Of a DNA stretch of 64,000 nt, positions 8,309 to 15,463 are shown in pieces. The stretch spans positions 1 through 64,000 of the forward strand of contig JBICIG010000061.1 of assembly GCA_043101605.1 (NCBI GenBank), in the 5' to 3' direction. The translations under genes were made by a program, and so were the position numbers. The notes beneath the pieces are model-generated. The model was given only the letters and a program-made list of their open reading frames with translations, was not told the DNA's origin and searched no databases. This DNA is from JBICIG01 sp043101605 (GTDB taxonomy: Bacteria > Planctomycetota > Phycisphaerae > Phycisphaerales > UBA1924). Position 1 is the stretch's first letter. Each line of letters starts with the position of its first letter.

Positions 8309-9700
8309 TCAACTGCAGGGCGTCACGAACAGGTCCAGATAACGGAAGAAGTCATCGCCGTCGCAGTCCCGGTCGGGCACATCGAACGAGGGATCGTTGG
8401 GGTCCGACGAACCGGTCAGGTCGCACACCGGGAGATTCCCGGTCGTGAACGCGTCGAGGTAGAAGAAAAAGTCATCCCCGTCGGCGTCCCCGTCGGGCTG
8501 CCCGTAGGTCGGATCGTTCGGGTCCGACGAACCGGTCAGGTCGGCCCGGCAGACGCTCACGCCAAGCCGCACCACGAACCCGTACATCGTCGAACGGTCC
8601 GCGCTCAGGGCGTGCCCGACGATCGCCGACAGGTCGGGCGACGCGTCGCGCGCCGCACGCAACTCCCAGTCCGGGATCGCCAGCCCGTGCTCGGCCAGCA
8701 ACCAGTCCTCGAGCGACTGCATCCCGCCCGACGCGGTCCAGATGAACGCCTCGCCCTCGGGCAGATCGAAGAACGGCGTCGAGTTCCAGGTCCCGATCAC
8801 CGTCTGCCCGTCGTCGGCGACGAACGACGGCACCGCGCCCGGGAAGCCGCTCGGCGTCGGCCCGAGCACCATCGCCGTCCCGGACTGCAGATCCCACAGC
8901 ACCGCGTCCTCACGGAAAGGGCCCGCGTCATCGGTGAACTGCAGGCTGAAGCCCGCCGCGAAACGCCCGTTGGCGCTGATCGCCGTCGGAATATCCGACC
9001 CCAGCGACCCGGGCACCGCCGGCATCGTCGACACCGCGTCGCCGTTCGCCGCGTCCCAACGGACCGCCGTGCGCTCGTCGGTCAGCAGGTCCTGCTCGTA
9101 CCCGACGATCACCGAGCCGTCGGCGTTGACGGCCATCGCCTCGTTGCGCTCCTGGAACGGCAGGTGCGGCAGCAGCCGTTGCCCGGTCGTGGGACTCCAC
9201 GCGAACGCATCGGAGATCTCGAGCCCGCCCCCGACGAAGTCCTTGTAGAAGTTCGTCATGCCGACGGTGGTCCCGCCATCCCCCGAGACACCCCGCGCCA
9301 CCGCGAGCTCGTTGGGGAAGTCAGAGAAGATGTTGGTCATCCCCTGCCCTTCGACCCACACCCACGCGGCGGCGTCGAAGTTGCCCGGGTCGTCGGGACG
9401 CTCGATGTACGCCTGACCGGCGATCACCGTCGTGTCGCCCGACACGCCGTAGATATCTCGGCTGACAATCTCGGTCAGCAGCGTCGGCACACCGCCCACG
9501 ATGCGGAACCCGAAGATGTCCGTCTGCCCGTTCACCTCGGCACCGGTCCAGCCGACGACGGTGCCCCCGTCGTCGCTGACGCCCCATGCCTGGCTCTGGT
9601 CGAATCCGCCCGGCGCGCTGCCGGTGGTCTGGAAGGTCGCGGTCTGGGCGAAGGCGGCGCCCGCGGTCGCCGCGAGCATGAGTGCGGATCGGCGGATCAT
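8309..9700 (-). CDS. secreted HAF-repeat beta-propeller-like protein with dockerin
   Basis: The 463-residue product has a clear signal peptide (MIRRSALMLAATAGAAFA) and a body of repeated GVSDDGGTVVG, GVSGDGGTTVG, VNADGSVIVGY and ISANGRFAAGF units. This is the pattern of the extracellular HAF-repeat family, expected to fold as a beta-propeller. The C-terminus carries the same paired dockerin as the GH57 protein (DLTGSSDPNDP twice, with DGDDFF loops), plus a conserved terminal cysteine. The ATG at 9700 has GGGAG 7 bases upstream. No enzymatic residues are recognised, so a binding or structural role outside the cell is likely. A hairpin at 8236-8278 closes the transcript. Confidence 0.8.
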   Translation of the reverse strand: MIRRSALMLAATAGAAFAQTATFQTTGSAPGGFDQSQAWGVSDDGGTVVGWTGAEVNGQTDIFGFRIVGGVPTLLTEIVSRDIYGVSGDTTVIAGQAYIERPDDPGNFDAAAWVWVEGQGMTNIFSDFPNELAVARGVSGDGGTTVGMTNFYKDFVGGGLEISDAFAWSPTTGQRLLPHLPFQERNEAMAVNADGSVIVGYEQDLLTDERTAVRWDAANGDAVSTMPAVPGSLGSDIPTAISANGRFAAGFSLQFTDDAGPFREDAVLWDLQSGTAMVLGPTPSGFPGAVPSFVADDGQTVIGTWNSTPFFDLPEGEAFIWTASGGMQSLEDWLLAEHGLAIPDWELRAARDASPDLSAIVGHALSADRSTMYGFVVRLGVSVCRADLTGSSDPNDPTYGQPDGDADGDDFFFYLDAFTTGNLPVCDLTGSSDPNDPSFDVPDRDCDGDDFFRYLDLFVTPCS

Positions 9701-9826
9701 GGTCGTTCTCCCTGGTTTCGTGCGGACAGATGTCCGTTGGATGGACCTGGTCTGGAAATCGTGCGCCCGGCTCGCCGCGGCAACTCAGTCGGCGGCGGCC
9801 CGCGCCTACGGCGGGTCTGCAAAGCC

Positions 9827-9850
9827 GATCCGCCGGTTTCCCGGCGGGTC
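9827..9850 (-). terminator. GAAA-loop hairpin after the PEP-CTERM-like gene
   Basis: On the minus strand a 10-bp stem with one G-T wobble closes a GAAA tetraloop (arms 9827-9836 and 9841-9850). It sits 47 bases past the stop codon at 9898, so it is the probable terminator of that gene. GNRA loops stabilise such RNA hairpins. Confidence 0.6.
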
Positions 9851-9897
9851 GACCGAATCGCGCCCCGGCATTCGGGGCGACACAGAGGGGGGTTCGT

Positions 9898-10569
9898 TCA
9901 GCGACGCCGACGCAGCGCCAGCCCCAGCGGAGCCAACGCCAGCACGCTCGCGGGCGCGGGGGTCACCGTCAGCACCGCCCCGAGCCCTTCACCCGCCGAA
10001 TACGACGAAGTGCTCAGCGCGTTGGTCGCAAAGTCGTAGGTGTACACATTCGCATCGCTCGACCCGAGCGTCCGGTCGTTGTACAGCGCCTGCCCCCAAT
10101 TCAGGAAGTTCGTGACCTGCGGCGCGTAGGTGGTCGCGAACCAGATCGTCGATCCGTCGGCCACCTGGATCCCGCCGGGCAGCGCCAGCGTGTGCGTCTT
10201 GACCACATTCAACTCCGCCGACAGGTTCGTCACCGAACCGATGAACAGCGGCGACTCGTCGATCGGGTTGAACACGCCATCGCCGTTGTCCAGCGCCAGC
10301 ACGACCTCGACATCCAGCCCCGCGACGGTCGGGATGCCAAAGCCCGCCCCGGCGTAGCTGTAGGTGAAGGTCAGGTCCTGCAACTCCCCCCCACCATCGA
10401 CGATCAGATCGTCGACGATCGCCAGCGTCGGGTCGAACGGCGTGACCGGGAGGAACCCGCCCGCCTCGGCCGTGATGTTGTCGAAGATCGCGTCGCTTCC
10501 CGCGGCCGCGCCGGCGAAAACCACGAGCCCCGCCATCGCCGCCGTCCAGTTCCTGCCCTGCTTGCTCAT
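9898..10569 (-). CDS. exported protein with PEP-CTERM-like sorting tail
   Basis: The 223-residue protein has a signal peptide (AAMAGLVVFAGAAAGSDA) and a body reading like a beta-sandwich 'choice-of-anchor' domain (DLTFTYSYAGAG, DVEVVLALDNGDG). The end reads PAPASVLALAPLGLALRRRR: a Pro-Ala signature, a hydrophobic stretch and an arginine cluster, the layout of PEP-CTERM/exosortase substrates. The ATG at 10569 is preceded by GGAG; the much longer open frame upstream to 11943 is a shadow of the opposite-strand gene. A second protein with the same tail lies at 57651-58394. The function is unknown; it is probably a cell-surface or matrix protein. Its promoter must lie in the AT-richer gap shared with the divergent gene at 10775. 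Confidence 0.78.
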   Translation of the reverse strand: MSKQGRNWTAAMAGLVVFAGAAAGSDAIFDNITAEAGGFLPVTPFDPTLAIVDDLIVDGGGELQDLTFTYSYAGAGFGIPTVAGLDVEVVLALDNGDGVFNPIDESPLFIGSVTNLSAELNVVKTHTLALPGGIQVADGSTIWFATTYAPQVTNFLNWGQALYNDRTLGSSDANVYTYDFATNALSTSSYSAGEGLGAVLTVTPAPASVLALAPLGLALRRRR

Positions 10570-10686
10570 CTCGCTCTCCTTGTGTGCTGGTCGCGCCCCG
10601 GCCCGAGCCCCGCCGGAGCACCCGCCCCACGCGGGCCGACCCGGCTCGATACCTGCGACTCCCGAATATACACACGAACCCAGCAC

Positions 10687-10745
10687 ATGTTCCAGAACAT
10701 TCCGAATTGTGCTCAGAATATTTCTCAGCACATATCCGTGCTCAG
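10687..10745. promoter_or_regulatory. operator-like palindrome and repeats in a divergent promoter region
   Basis: The gap between the divergent genes starting at 10569 and 10775 contains an AT-richer patch, unusual for this genome. It holds a dyad ATGTTC-CA-GAACAT (10687-10700), a second dyad GTGCT...AGCAC (10709-10731), and the octamer GTGCTCAG at 10709 and 10738, 29 bases apart, close to three helical turns. This arrangement suits a regulator acting on both genes. No matching regulator was identified, and promoter boxes could not be fixed. Confidence 0.4.
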
Positions 10746-10774
10746 CCCGGCCTCTTGAGATATGCTCTCCCTGC

Positions 10775-12139
10775 GTGCAAGACTCCTCTGACGCCAATTC
10801 CGCCGAAGTGTTCACACGACACGCCAATGGTTTGGATTCCGGTCGGGATTCCCGCGCCGGCGATCTCGCCGTCGTCTCCGAGCAGGACCGCGAGCGGGCC
10901 GATCGCGTCGCCCGGCGGCTCCACGGCGAGCTCCGCGGGCTCATCCGCCGACTCCCCGAACCCGACCGCGGCGCCAGCGCCCTCGCCCGCATCCTCGGCG
11001 TCGACCGAACCACTTGCCAGCGCGTCGTCTCCGCGGTCGAGAAGCCTTTTCCGGGCCCGGTCGTCCTCTCGCAGGTGCCCGGCGTCCGCGGGCTGCAACA
11101 GTTCATCGACGGTATGCGCGCTATCGAGCACGATGCCAGCGCCGTCGACTCCGCCGAGGCCGCCGTCGAGTCCTTCGCCGAACTCATCCAGGACCTCGGC
11201 GGGAGCCAGACGCGCCTCGTCAAACGCCTCGCGTCCGTCGGCGTGGTCGAGAAGCCCGGCGGCCCGCTCGAGGAAGCCGCGTCCGAAGCCGACATTCGAC
11301 GACGCCTCTTCGACTGTGGCGTCCAGCTTTGCGGGCAGTACTCGCAGGTCAGCATCGCCACCTTCGTCTTCCGCCCCACGCCCGGCGCCCCCACCCGCAT
11401 CGACATGGCCCAACTCCGCGGGTTCATCGGGCACCGCATGCGCCCCGACGCCATGCCCTTCAGCGTGCAGTGGTGGGTCGACCCCGACGACGCCGACCGC
11501 GACCCGCGCGAGGAAGGCTTCCGCACGCTCGACCGCACCCCCATCCGCGGGCGCTCACAGGGTGTCCTGCTCGAAGAGTTCAGCTCGCACCCCGCCCCCG
11601 CGGTCACCAGCCGCGGCCCGAGCGACCAACGCGTCATGCTGATCGACCCGGCGTCAGCGGCACGCCACGAGAAGTTCGATGTCGTCACCGCCGGGCTGCT
11701 CGAGGGCGCCCAGGTCCATCCCGCCCACGACGCGCCACCCATGCACGAGGTCTGGATGCTCGGGCGCTTCCCCACGCGCACGCTCATCTTCGATGTGCTG
11801 CTCCACCGCTCGATGGCCCGCGCGTGCATCCCGGGCGTCGGGCGATATGTCATCAGCCCCGCGCTCAACGAGTCCATGGAGCGACGCTGGCTCGACCGAT
11901 TCCCCGGCGGGCCCCGGCTCCAGATCCTCGAACCCGGCATCACCGGCCTCGCCCACCGCGCTTACCCGCGCTACCCCGAAGCCATGGGCGTGCTCTTCGA
12001 CCGCATCGGCTGGGACCCCGGCGACTACATCACCCACCGCTGCGAGGTCGATTTTCCCCAGTGGGGCGCCGGCTACTGCATGAGCTTCGACTACGCGCGC
12101 GAGGAACCCGAAGAAAAGACCCCTCCCGCCCGATCGTGA
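10775..12139 (+). CDS. conserved-looking protein of unknown function with HTH-like N-terminus
   Basis: I do not recognise this 454-residue protein. It has no signal peptide or membrane segment, so it is probably cytoplasmic. The N-terminal third contains LARILGVDRTTCQRVVSAVE, which reads like a helix-turn-helix, in a helical context (roughly residues 30-150). The rest is a mixed alpha/beta region with SVQWWVDPDD, FPTRTLIFDVLLHR and a tryptophan- and tyrosine-rich end. No methionine precedes the conserved-looking N-terminus, so GTG at 10775 is taken as the start; it has a TATGCT box about 13 bases upstream and no good SD, so it could be leaderless. It is divergent from the PEP-CTERM-like gene and might regulate it; that is a guess. 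Confidence 0.65.
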   Translation: MQDSSDANSAEVFTRHANGLDSGRDSRAGDLAVVSEQDRERADRVARRLHGELRGLIRRLPEPDRGASALARILGVDRTTCQRVVSAVEKPFPGPVVLSQVPGVRGLQQFIDGMRAIEHDASAVDSAEAAVESFAELIQDLGGSQTRLVKRLASVGVVEKPGGPLEEAASEADIRRRLFDCGVQLCGQYSQVSIATFVFRPTPGAPTRIDMAQLRGFIGHRMRPDAMPFSVQWWVDPDDADRDPREEGFRTLDRTPIRGRSQGVLLEEFSSHPAPAVTSRGPSDQRVMLIDPASAARHEKFDVVTAGLLEGAQVHPAHDAPPMHEVWMLGRFPTRTLIFDVLLHRSMARACIPGVGRYVISPALNESMERRWLDRFPGGPRLQILEPGITGLAHRAYPRYPEAMGVLFDRIGWDPGDYITHRCEVDFPQWGAGYCMSFDYAREEPEEKTPPARS

Positions 12140-12144
12140 TCGGG
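12129..12144. terminator. hairpin between convergent genes
   Basis: A 7-bp perfect dyad, CCCGATC-GT-GATCGGG, overlaps the end of the gene stopping at 12139 and lies 70 bases past the stop of the opposite gene at 12215. It may help end both transcripts, although there is no T-run and the 2-nt loop would force the inner pair open. Confidence 0.4.
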
Positions 12145-12214
12145 AGGAAGGGGCCCGCGGTCAAAGCCCGAGCGGCCCGGAAGACCCCGACGCTTCGTCA
12201 GCGTGGGCGTCCGG

Positions 12215-14602
12215 TCACGGGCAGCCGATCACGAACAGGTCGAGGTAGCGGAAGAAATCGTCGGCGTCGCAGTCGCCGTCGGGCGAATCGAAGCTCGGAT
12301 CGTTCGGATCGCTGCTCCCGGTGATGTCGCACACCGCGAAGGTCTGCGCCACGAACGCGTCGAGGTAGAAGAAGAAGTCGTCGGCGTCCGCCACGCCATC
12401 GGGCGTCCCGTAGTCCGCATCGTTCGGATCGCTCGAGCCCGTCAGGTCCGCCCGGCACGCGCCCGCGTCGAGATCCAGCGCGTAGCTCCCCGTGCTCGAC
12501 GCGAACAGCAGCTTCGGCGCCGACGCCGGCCCGTTCATCGAGAGCCCGCGGCTGTTGCCCGCCGTTGCCAGCCCGTCATCGAACGGCGCGAACGAGTCGC
12601 CCCCGTCCTCCGAGCGGATCACTCGCGGCACGCTGAACTGCATCGCGTACAGCACCGACGCATCATTCGGATCCACCTCCAGATCGCGCACGCCGCCGAC
12701 ATACGCCGTCTTGCTCCACGACTGCCCCGCGTTGGTCGAGACCCACACGCCGCCGTTGCCGGTGCCCGTGTCCCCGTCGGCGTAGAAGATCGTCTGCGGA
12801 TCGGTCGGGGAGGTCGCCAGCGCAAAGCCCTGCCGACCCGCCGCCAGCCCCGTCGCCGACTCGCTCCAAGAGTCCCCGCCGTCGATCGACCGCAGCGCCG
12901 TGCCCTCCTGCGTGGAACTGGTGTCGTCCATGCTCGCGACGGCGACGGTGTCGGTCCCGTCCTCGACCCACACGATGTCGGTCACGGTGCGGAAGTCACG
13001 CCCGATCTCCTCGAACTCCTTGAGCCACTCCCCGCCGCGGTCGGGCGTCTTCCAGATCGTCCCCTCGAAGCCCGCGACGCCGAAGTCGTTCCCGCCGAGC
13101 AGAATCAGATCGGGATCGTTCCGGCTGAAGCGGATGCAGAAGAGCTCGGACTCGAACACGGTGCCCTGGTCGGGCCCGATGCTCGTCCAGGTCGCGTCGC
13201 CGTTGCGCCGGTACAGCGCCTCGGGCGCGATGCTCGTGGGCCCGTCACTCAGCGCATAGAGCGTGCCGTCCGGGTGCCAGCCCACCTCGTTCCAGCGTGT
13301 GCCGGGAGTGTTCTCGAGCGTCCAGGTCGTGCCCCCGTCGGTCGAGCTGAAGATCCCGCCGTCGTTGAGCCCCTGGAACGCGATCGCGATCTCATCGGTG
13401 TCGTTCGGATTCGCCCGCGCATCCTCCACATTCAGCGCCCCGATACCCACGGCACTCGGTGCAAAGCTCGCGGCGTCATCGGTGCTCAGCAGCACCGCGA
13501 TCGAGCTCGCCCCGACATACACCGTCGACGGATTGCCCGGGTCGCGCACGATCGAGTTGGTCGATGCCGACCCCGTCCCCGGGGCGCTGGTCGTCCAGGT
13601 CGAGCCGCCGTCGGTCGAGGCATGCACACCCGGCACCGCCGCGACCAGCAGCCGGTTCGGATCGCTCGGATCGATCAGCAGATCGTTCATCGTCGCCTGC
13701 GGCCAGCTCGCGTCGTCGAGCTTCGTCCAGGTCAGCCCGCCGTTGGTCGAGCGATACAGCCCGACGAGCTGTCCGCCGAACGCCTGCCCGCCGCCGGCGT
13801 AGATCGCCGCCCCGGCGTGCTCGACATCGAAGATCGGATTCGGCGGGATCGTGCCCGTGCGGTTCGCCCACGACGCCCCGCCATCCTCGGACACGAACAC
13901 CGCCCCGCCCCCGAACGCCCCTCCGAAGCCCAGCACAACATCGTTCGAGTTCTGCGGGCTAACCGAGATCGACTGGCACCCGACGCCCGCCGCGGCCGGG
14001 GGCGTGCGATTGGTCCACGACGCGCCTCCATCGACCGATTGCAGCACATTCTGCGTCTGACCGCCCAGCGCGTCGGCCACGCCCACCCAGATGCTCTGGT
14101 CGTTGCCCGGATCGATCTCGACATCGAACACCTGGTCGTTGACCCCGATGCCCAGCGGCAGGTTCGTCCAGGTCACGCCGTTGTCGGTCGAACGCCACAC
14201 GCCGTCGATCGTGCCCGCGTACGCCGTCCCGCTCGACGCGAACTCGATGTCGTACACGCTGCGCCCCGCGAACGAGGCGATCTGCGTCCACGACGCGCCG
14301 CCGTCGGTCGAGCGGTACATCGTCCCGCCCGTGCCGCTCGCCGGCGCGATCCCCGCCAGCAGCGTTCCCGACGCCGTCGGGCTCGCGGCCACCTTCTCGA
14401 CATCGCCTCCGAACGGACCCAGCGCCGACCAGGTCATGCGCGCGCCCGCGTCGCCCGGCTGCGACCCGAGCTTGCCTGCGTCATACCCCAACACCGCCAC
14501 CGCCCGGTGCCCGTGGTCATCGGTCCGGATCTCAACGGGCCCGTCGGCGAGCGCGGGCACCGCCACCACCACGACAGCCGTGGAAAGGGCGATCAAACGC
14601 AT
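12215..14602 (-). CDS. secreted BNR/sortilin-like beta-propeller protein with dockerin
   Basis: The 795-residue protein has a signal peptide (MRLIALSTAVVVVAVPALA) and at least eight BNR/Asp-box units of the form STDGGASWT, STDNGVTWT and SEDGGASWANR, spread over residues 60-700. This indicates one or two sortilin/VPS10-like beta-propellers. Such proteins bind ligands or polysaccharides; sialidase activity is not implied, because the arginine triad of sialidases is not evident. The final 85 residues form the paired GC-type dockerin (DLTGSSDPNDAD, DITGSSDPNDPS with DADDFF loops). The ATG at 14602 has GGAG at good spacing. It converges with the unknown gene ending at 12139. Confidence 0.83.
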   Translation of the reverse strand: MRLIALSTAVVVVAVPALADGPVEIRTDDHGHRAVAVLGYDAGKLGSQPGDAGARMTWSALGPFGGDVEKVAASPTASGTLLAGIAPASGTGGTMYRSTDGGASWTQIASFAGRSVYDIEFASSGTAYAGTIDGVWRSTDNGVTWTNLPLGIGVNDQVFDVEIDPGNDQSIWVGVADALGGQTQNVLQSVDGGASWTNRTPPAAAGVGCQSISVSPQNSNDVVLGFGGAFGGGAVFVSEDGGASWANRTGTIPPNPIFDVEHAGAAIYAGGGQAFGGQLVGLYRSTNGGLTWTKLDDASWPQATMNDLLIDPSDPNRLLVAAVPGVHASTDGGSTWTTSAPGTGSASTNSIVRDPGNPSTVYVGASSIAVLLSTDDAASFAPSAVGIGALNVEDARANPNDTDEIAIAFQGLNDGGIFSSTDGGTTWTLENTPGTRWNEVGWHPDGTLYALSDGPTSIAPEALYRRNGDATWTSIGPDQGTVFESELFCIRFSRNDPDLILLGGNDFGVAGFEGTIWKTPDRGGEWLKEFEEIGRDFRTVTDIVWVEDGTDTVAVASMDDTSSTQEGTALRSIDGGDSWSESATGLAAGRQGFALATSPTDPQTIFYADGDTGTGNGGVWVSTNAGQSWSKTAYVGGVRDLEVDPNDASVLYAMQFSVPRVIRSEDGGDSFAPFDDGLATAGNSRGLSMNGPASAPKLLFASSTGSYALDLDAGACRADLTGSSDPNDADYGTPDGVADADDFFFYLDAFVAQTFAVCDITGSSDPNDPSFDSPDGDCDADDFFRYLDLFVIGCP

Positions 14603-14698
14603 GGCATGCTCCAGTCTGGAATGTCCCGTTCGGTACTTCTCGGCGGGCGCGGCCCGCGGCTCCTCTGACCGCCAAGGTACCGCCCGCGACCGCCCGAC

Positions 14699-15463
14699 TC
14701 AAGACCGAACCCGCGCCGACGCACCACCCAACTCCACGACCACGCCCGGCCCCACCGCATGCACGCGATCGCCCGCCCGCGGCGCGATCATCCACAGACC
14801 GGTGAACGACCCGAACGCCGGCAGGACCATCTGCCGCGACCGCTCCCAGAAACACGGCGCCCGCAGCGCCCGACCGCGCGCATCACGCAGCCGAACACCC
14901 GGGTGCAGATGCCCGGCCAGCACGGGCCGAGCCTCGTCCGCACGCGGCGCATCGGCCTCGCCCGCCTCCCACGGCTCGTGATGCATCGCGATCCCGCCGA
15001 GCACCCAACCCGGATCAACGCACGCGATCGCCAGTTCCGCCGGCGGGTCGCTCGCGCGCCGATCATGATTTCCCCGCACCAGCACGACCTCGACCGAAGC
15101 ATGCCGGGCGCGCCACGACGACACCGATTCCATCGTCGCGCGATCCCACGCGGCTCGATCGTGCGCGAGATCACCCAGCACCACCACGCGGCGCGCGCCG
15201 AACGCATCGACCAGCGCGCCCAAACGGGCCAGGTCCGCGCGCGTTGCATCCTCGGGCACGGGCGCGCCCCCCGCCCGAAAGCTCGCGGGCTTGCCCAGAT
15301 GCGCATCGGCGATGAGCAGCGTTCGCTCGGCGTGCCACCAGACCGCCCTCTCGGGCAGCAGCCGCAGCCGCGCGTGCGCGAGGTCAACTTCCACGCCGCG
15401 CGGGCCCGTTGCGCAAAGGTCCGCGACCTCTCCCGACGCCCCGGCTGTGACCATCTCATCCAT
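14699..15463 (-). CDS. pdeM: ligase-associated DNA damage response endonuclease PdeM
   Basis: The 254-residue protein is a calcineurin-like metallophosphoesterase with the metal-binding series IADAHLGK, VVLGDLAHDR, VLVRGNHDRR, MHHEP and LAGHLHPGVRL. Family knowledge: PdeM is the phosphoesterase found beside the ligase-associated DEXH helicase in bacterial repair cassettes. Here its ATG at 15463 overlaps the 3' end of the helicase gene by 8 nt, which supports this assignment and indicates coupled translation. A much longer frame to 15721 is an internal shadow of the helicase. The ATP-dependent ligase and the exonuclease that usually complete the cassette are not in the window. Confidence 0.88.
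   Translation of the reverse strand: MDEMVTAGASGEVADLCATGPRGVEVDLAHARLRLLPERAVWWHAERTLLIADAHLGKPASFRAGGAPVPEDATRADLARLGALVDAFGARRVVVLGDLAHDRAAWDRATMESVSSWRARHASVEVVLVRGNHDRRASDPPAELAIACVDPGWVLGGIAMHHEPWEAGEADAPRADEARPVLAGHLHPGVRLRDARGRALRAPCFWERSRQMVLPAFGSFTGLWMIAPRAGDRVHAVGPGVVVELGGASARVRS

Noticed and set aside
9898..11943. A 681-residue fusion of a Ser/Arg-rich domain with the PEP-CTERM-like protein
   Set aside because: The N-terminal part is antisense to the unknown gene at 10775. A signal peptide and SD mark the real start at 10569.
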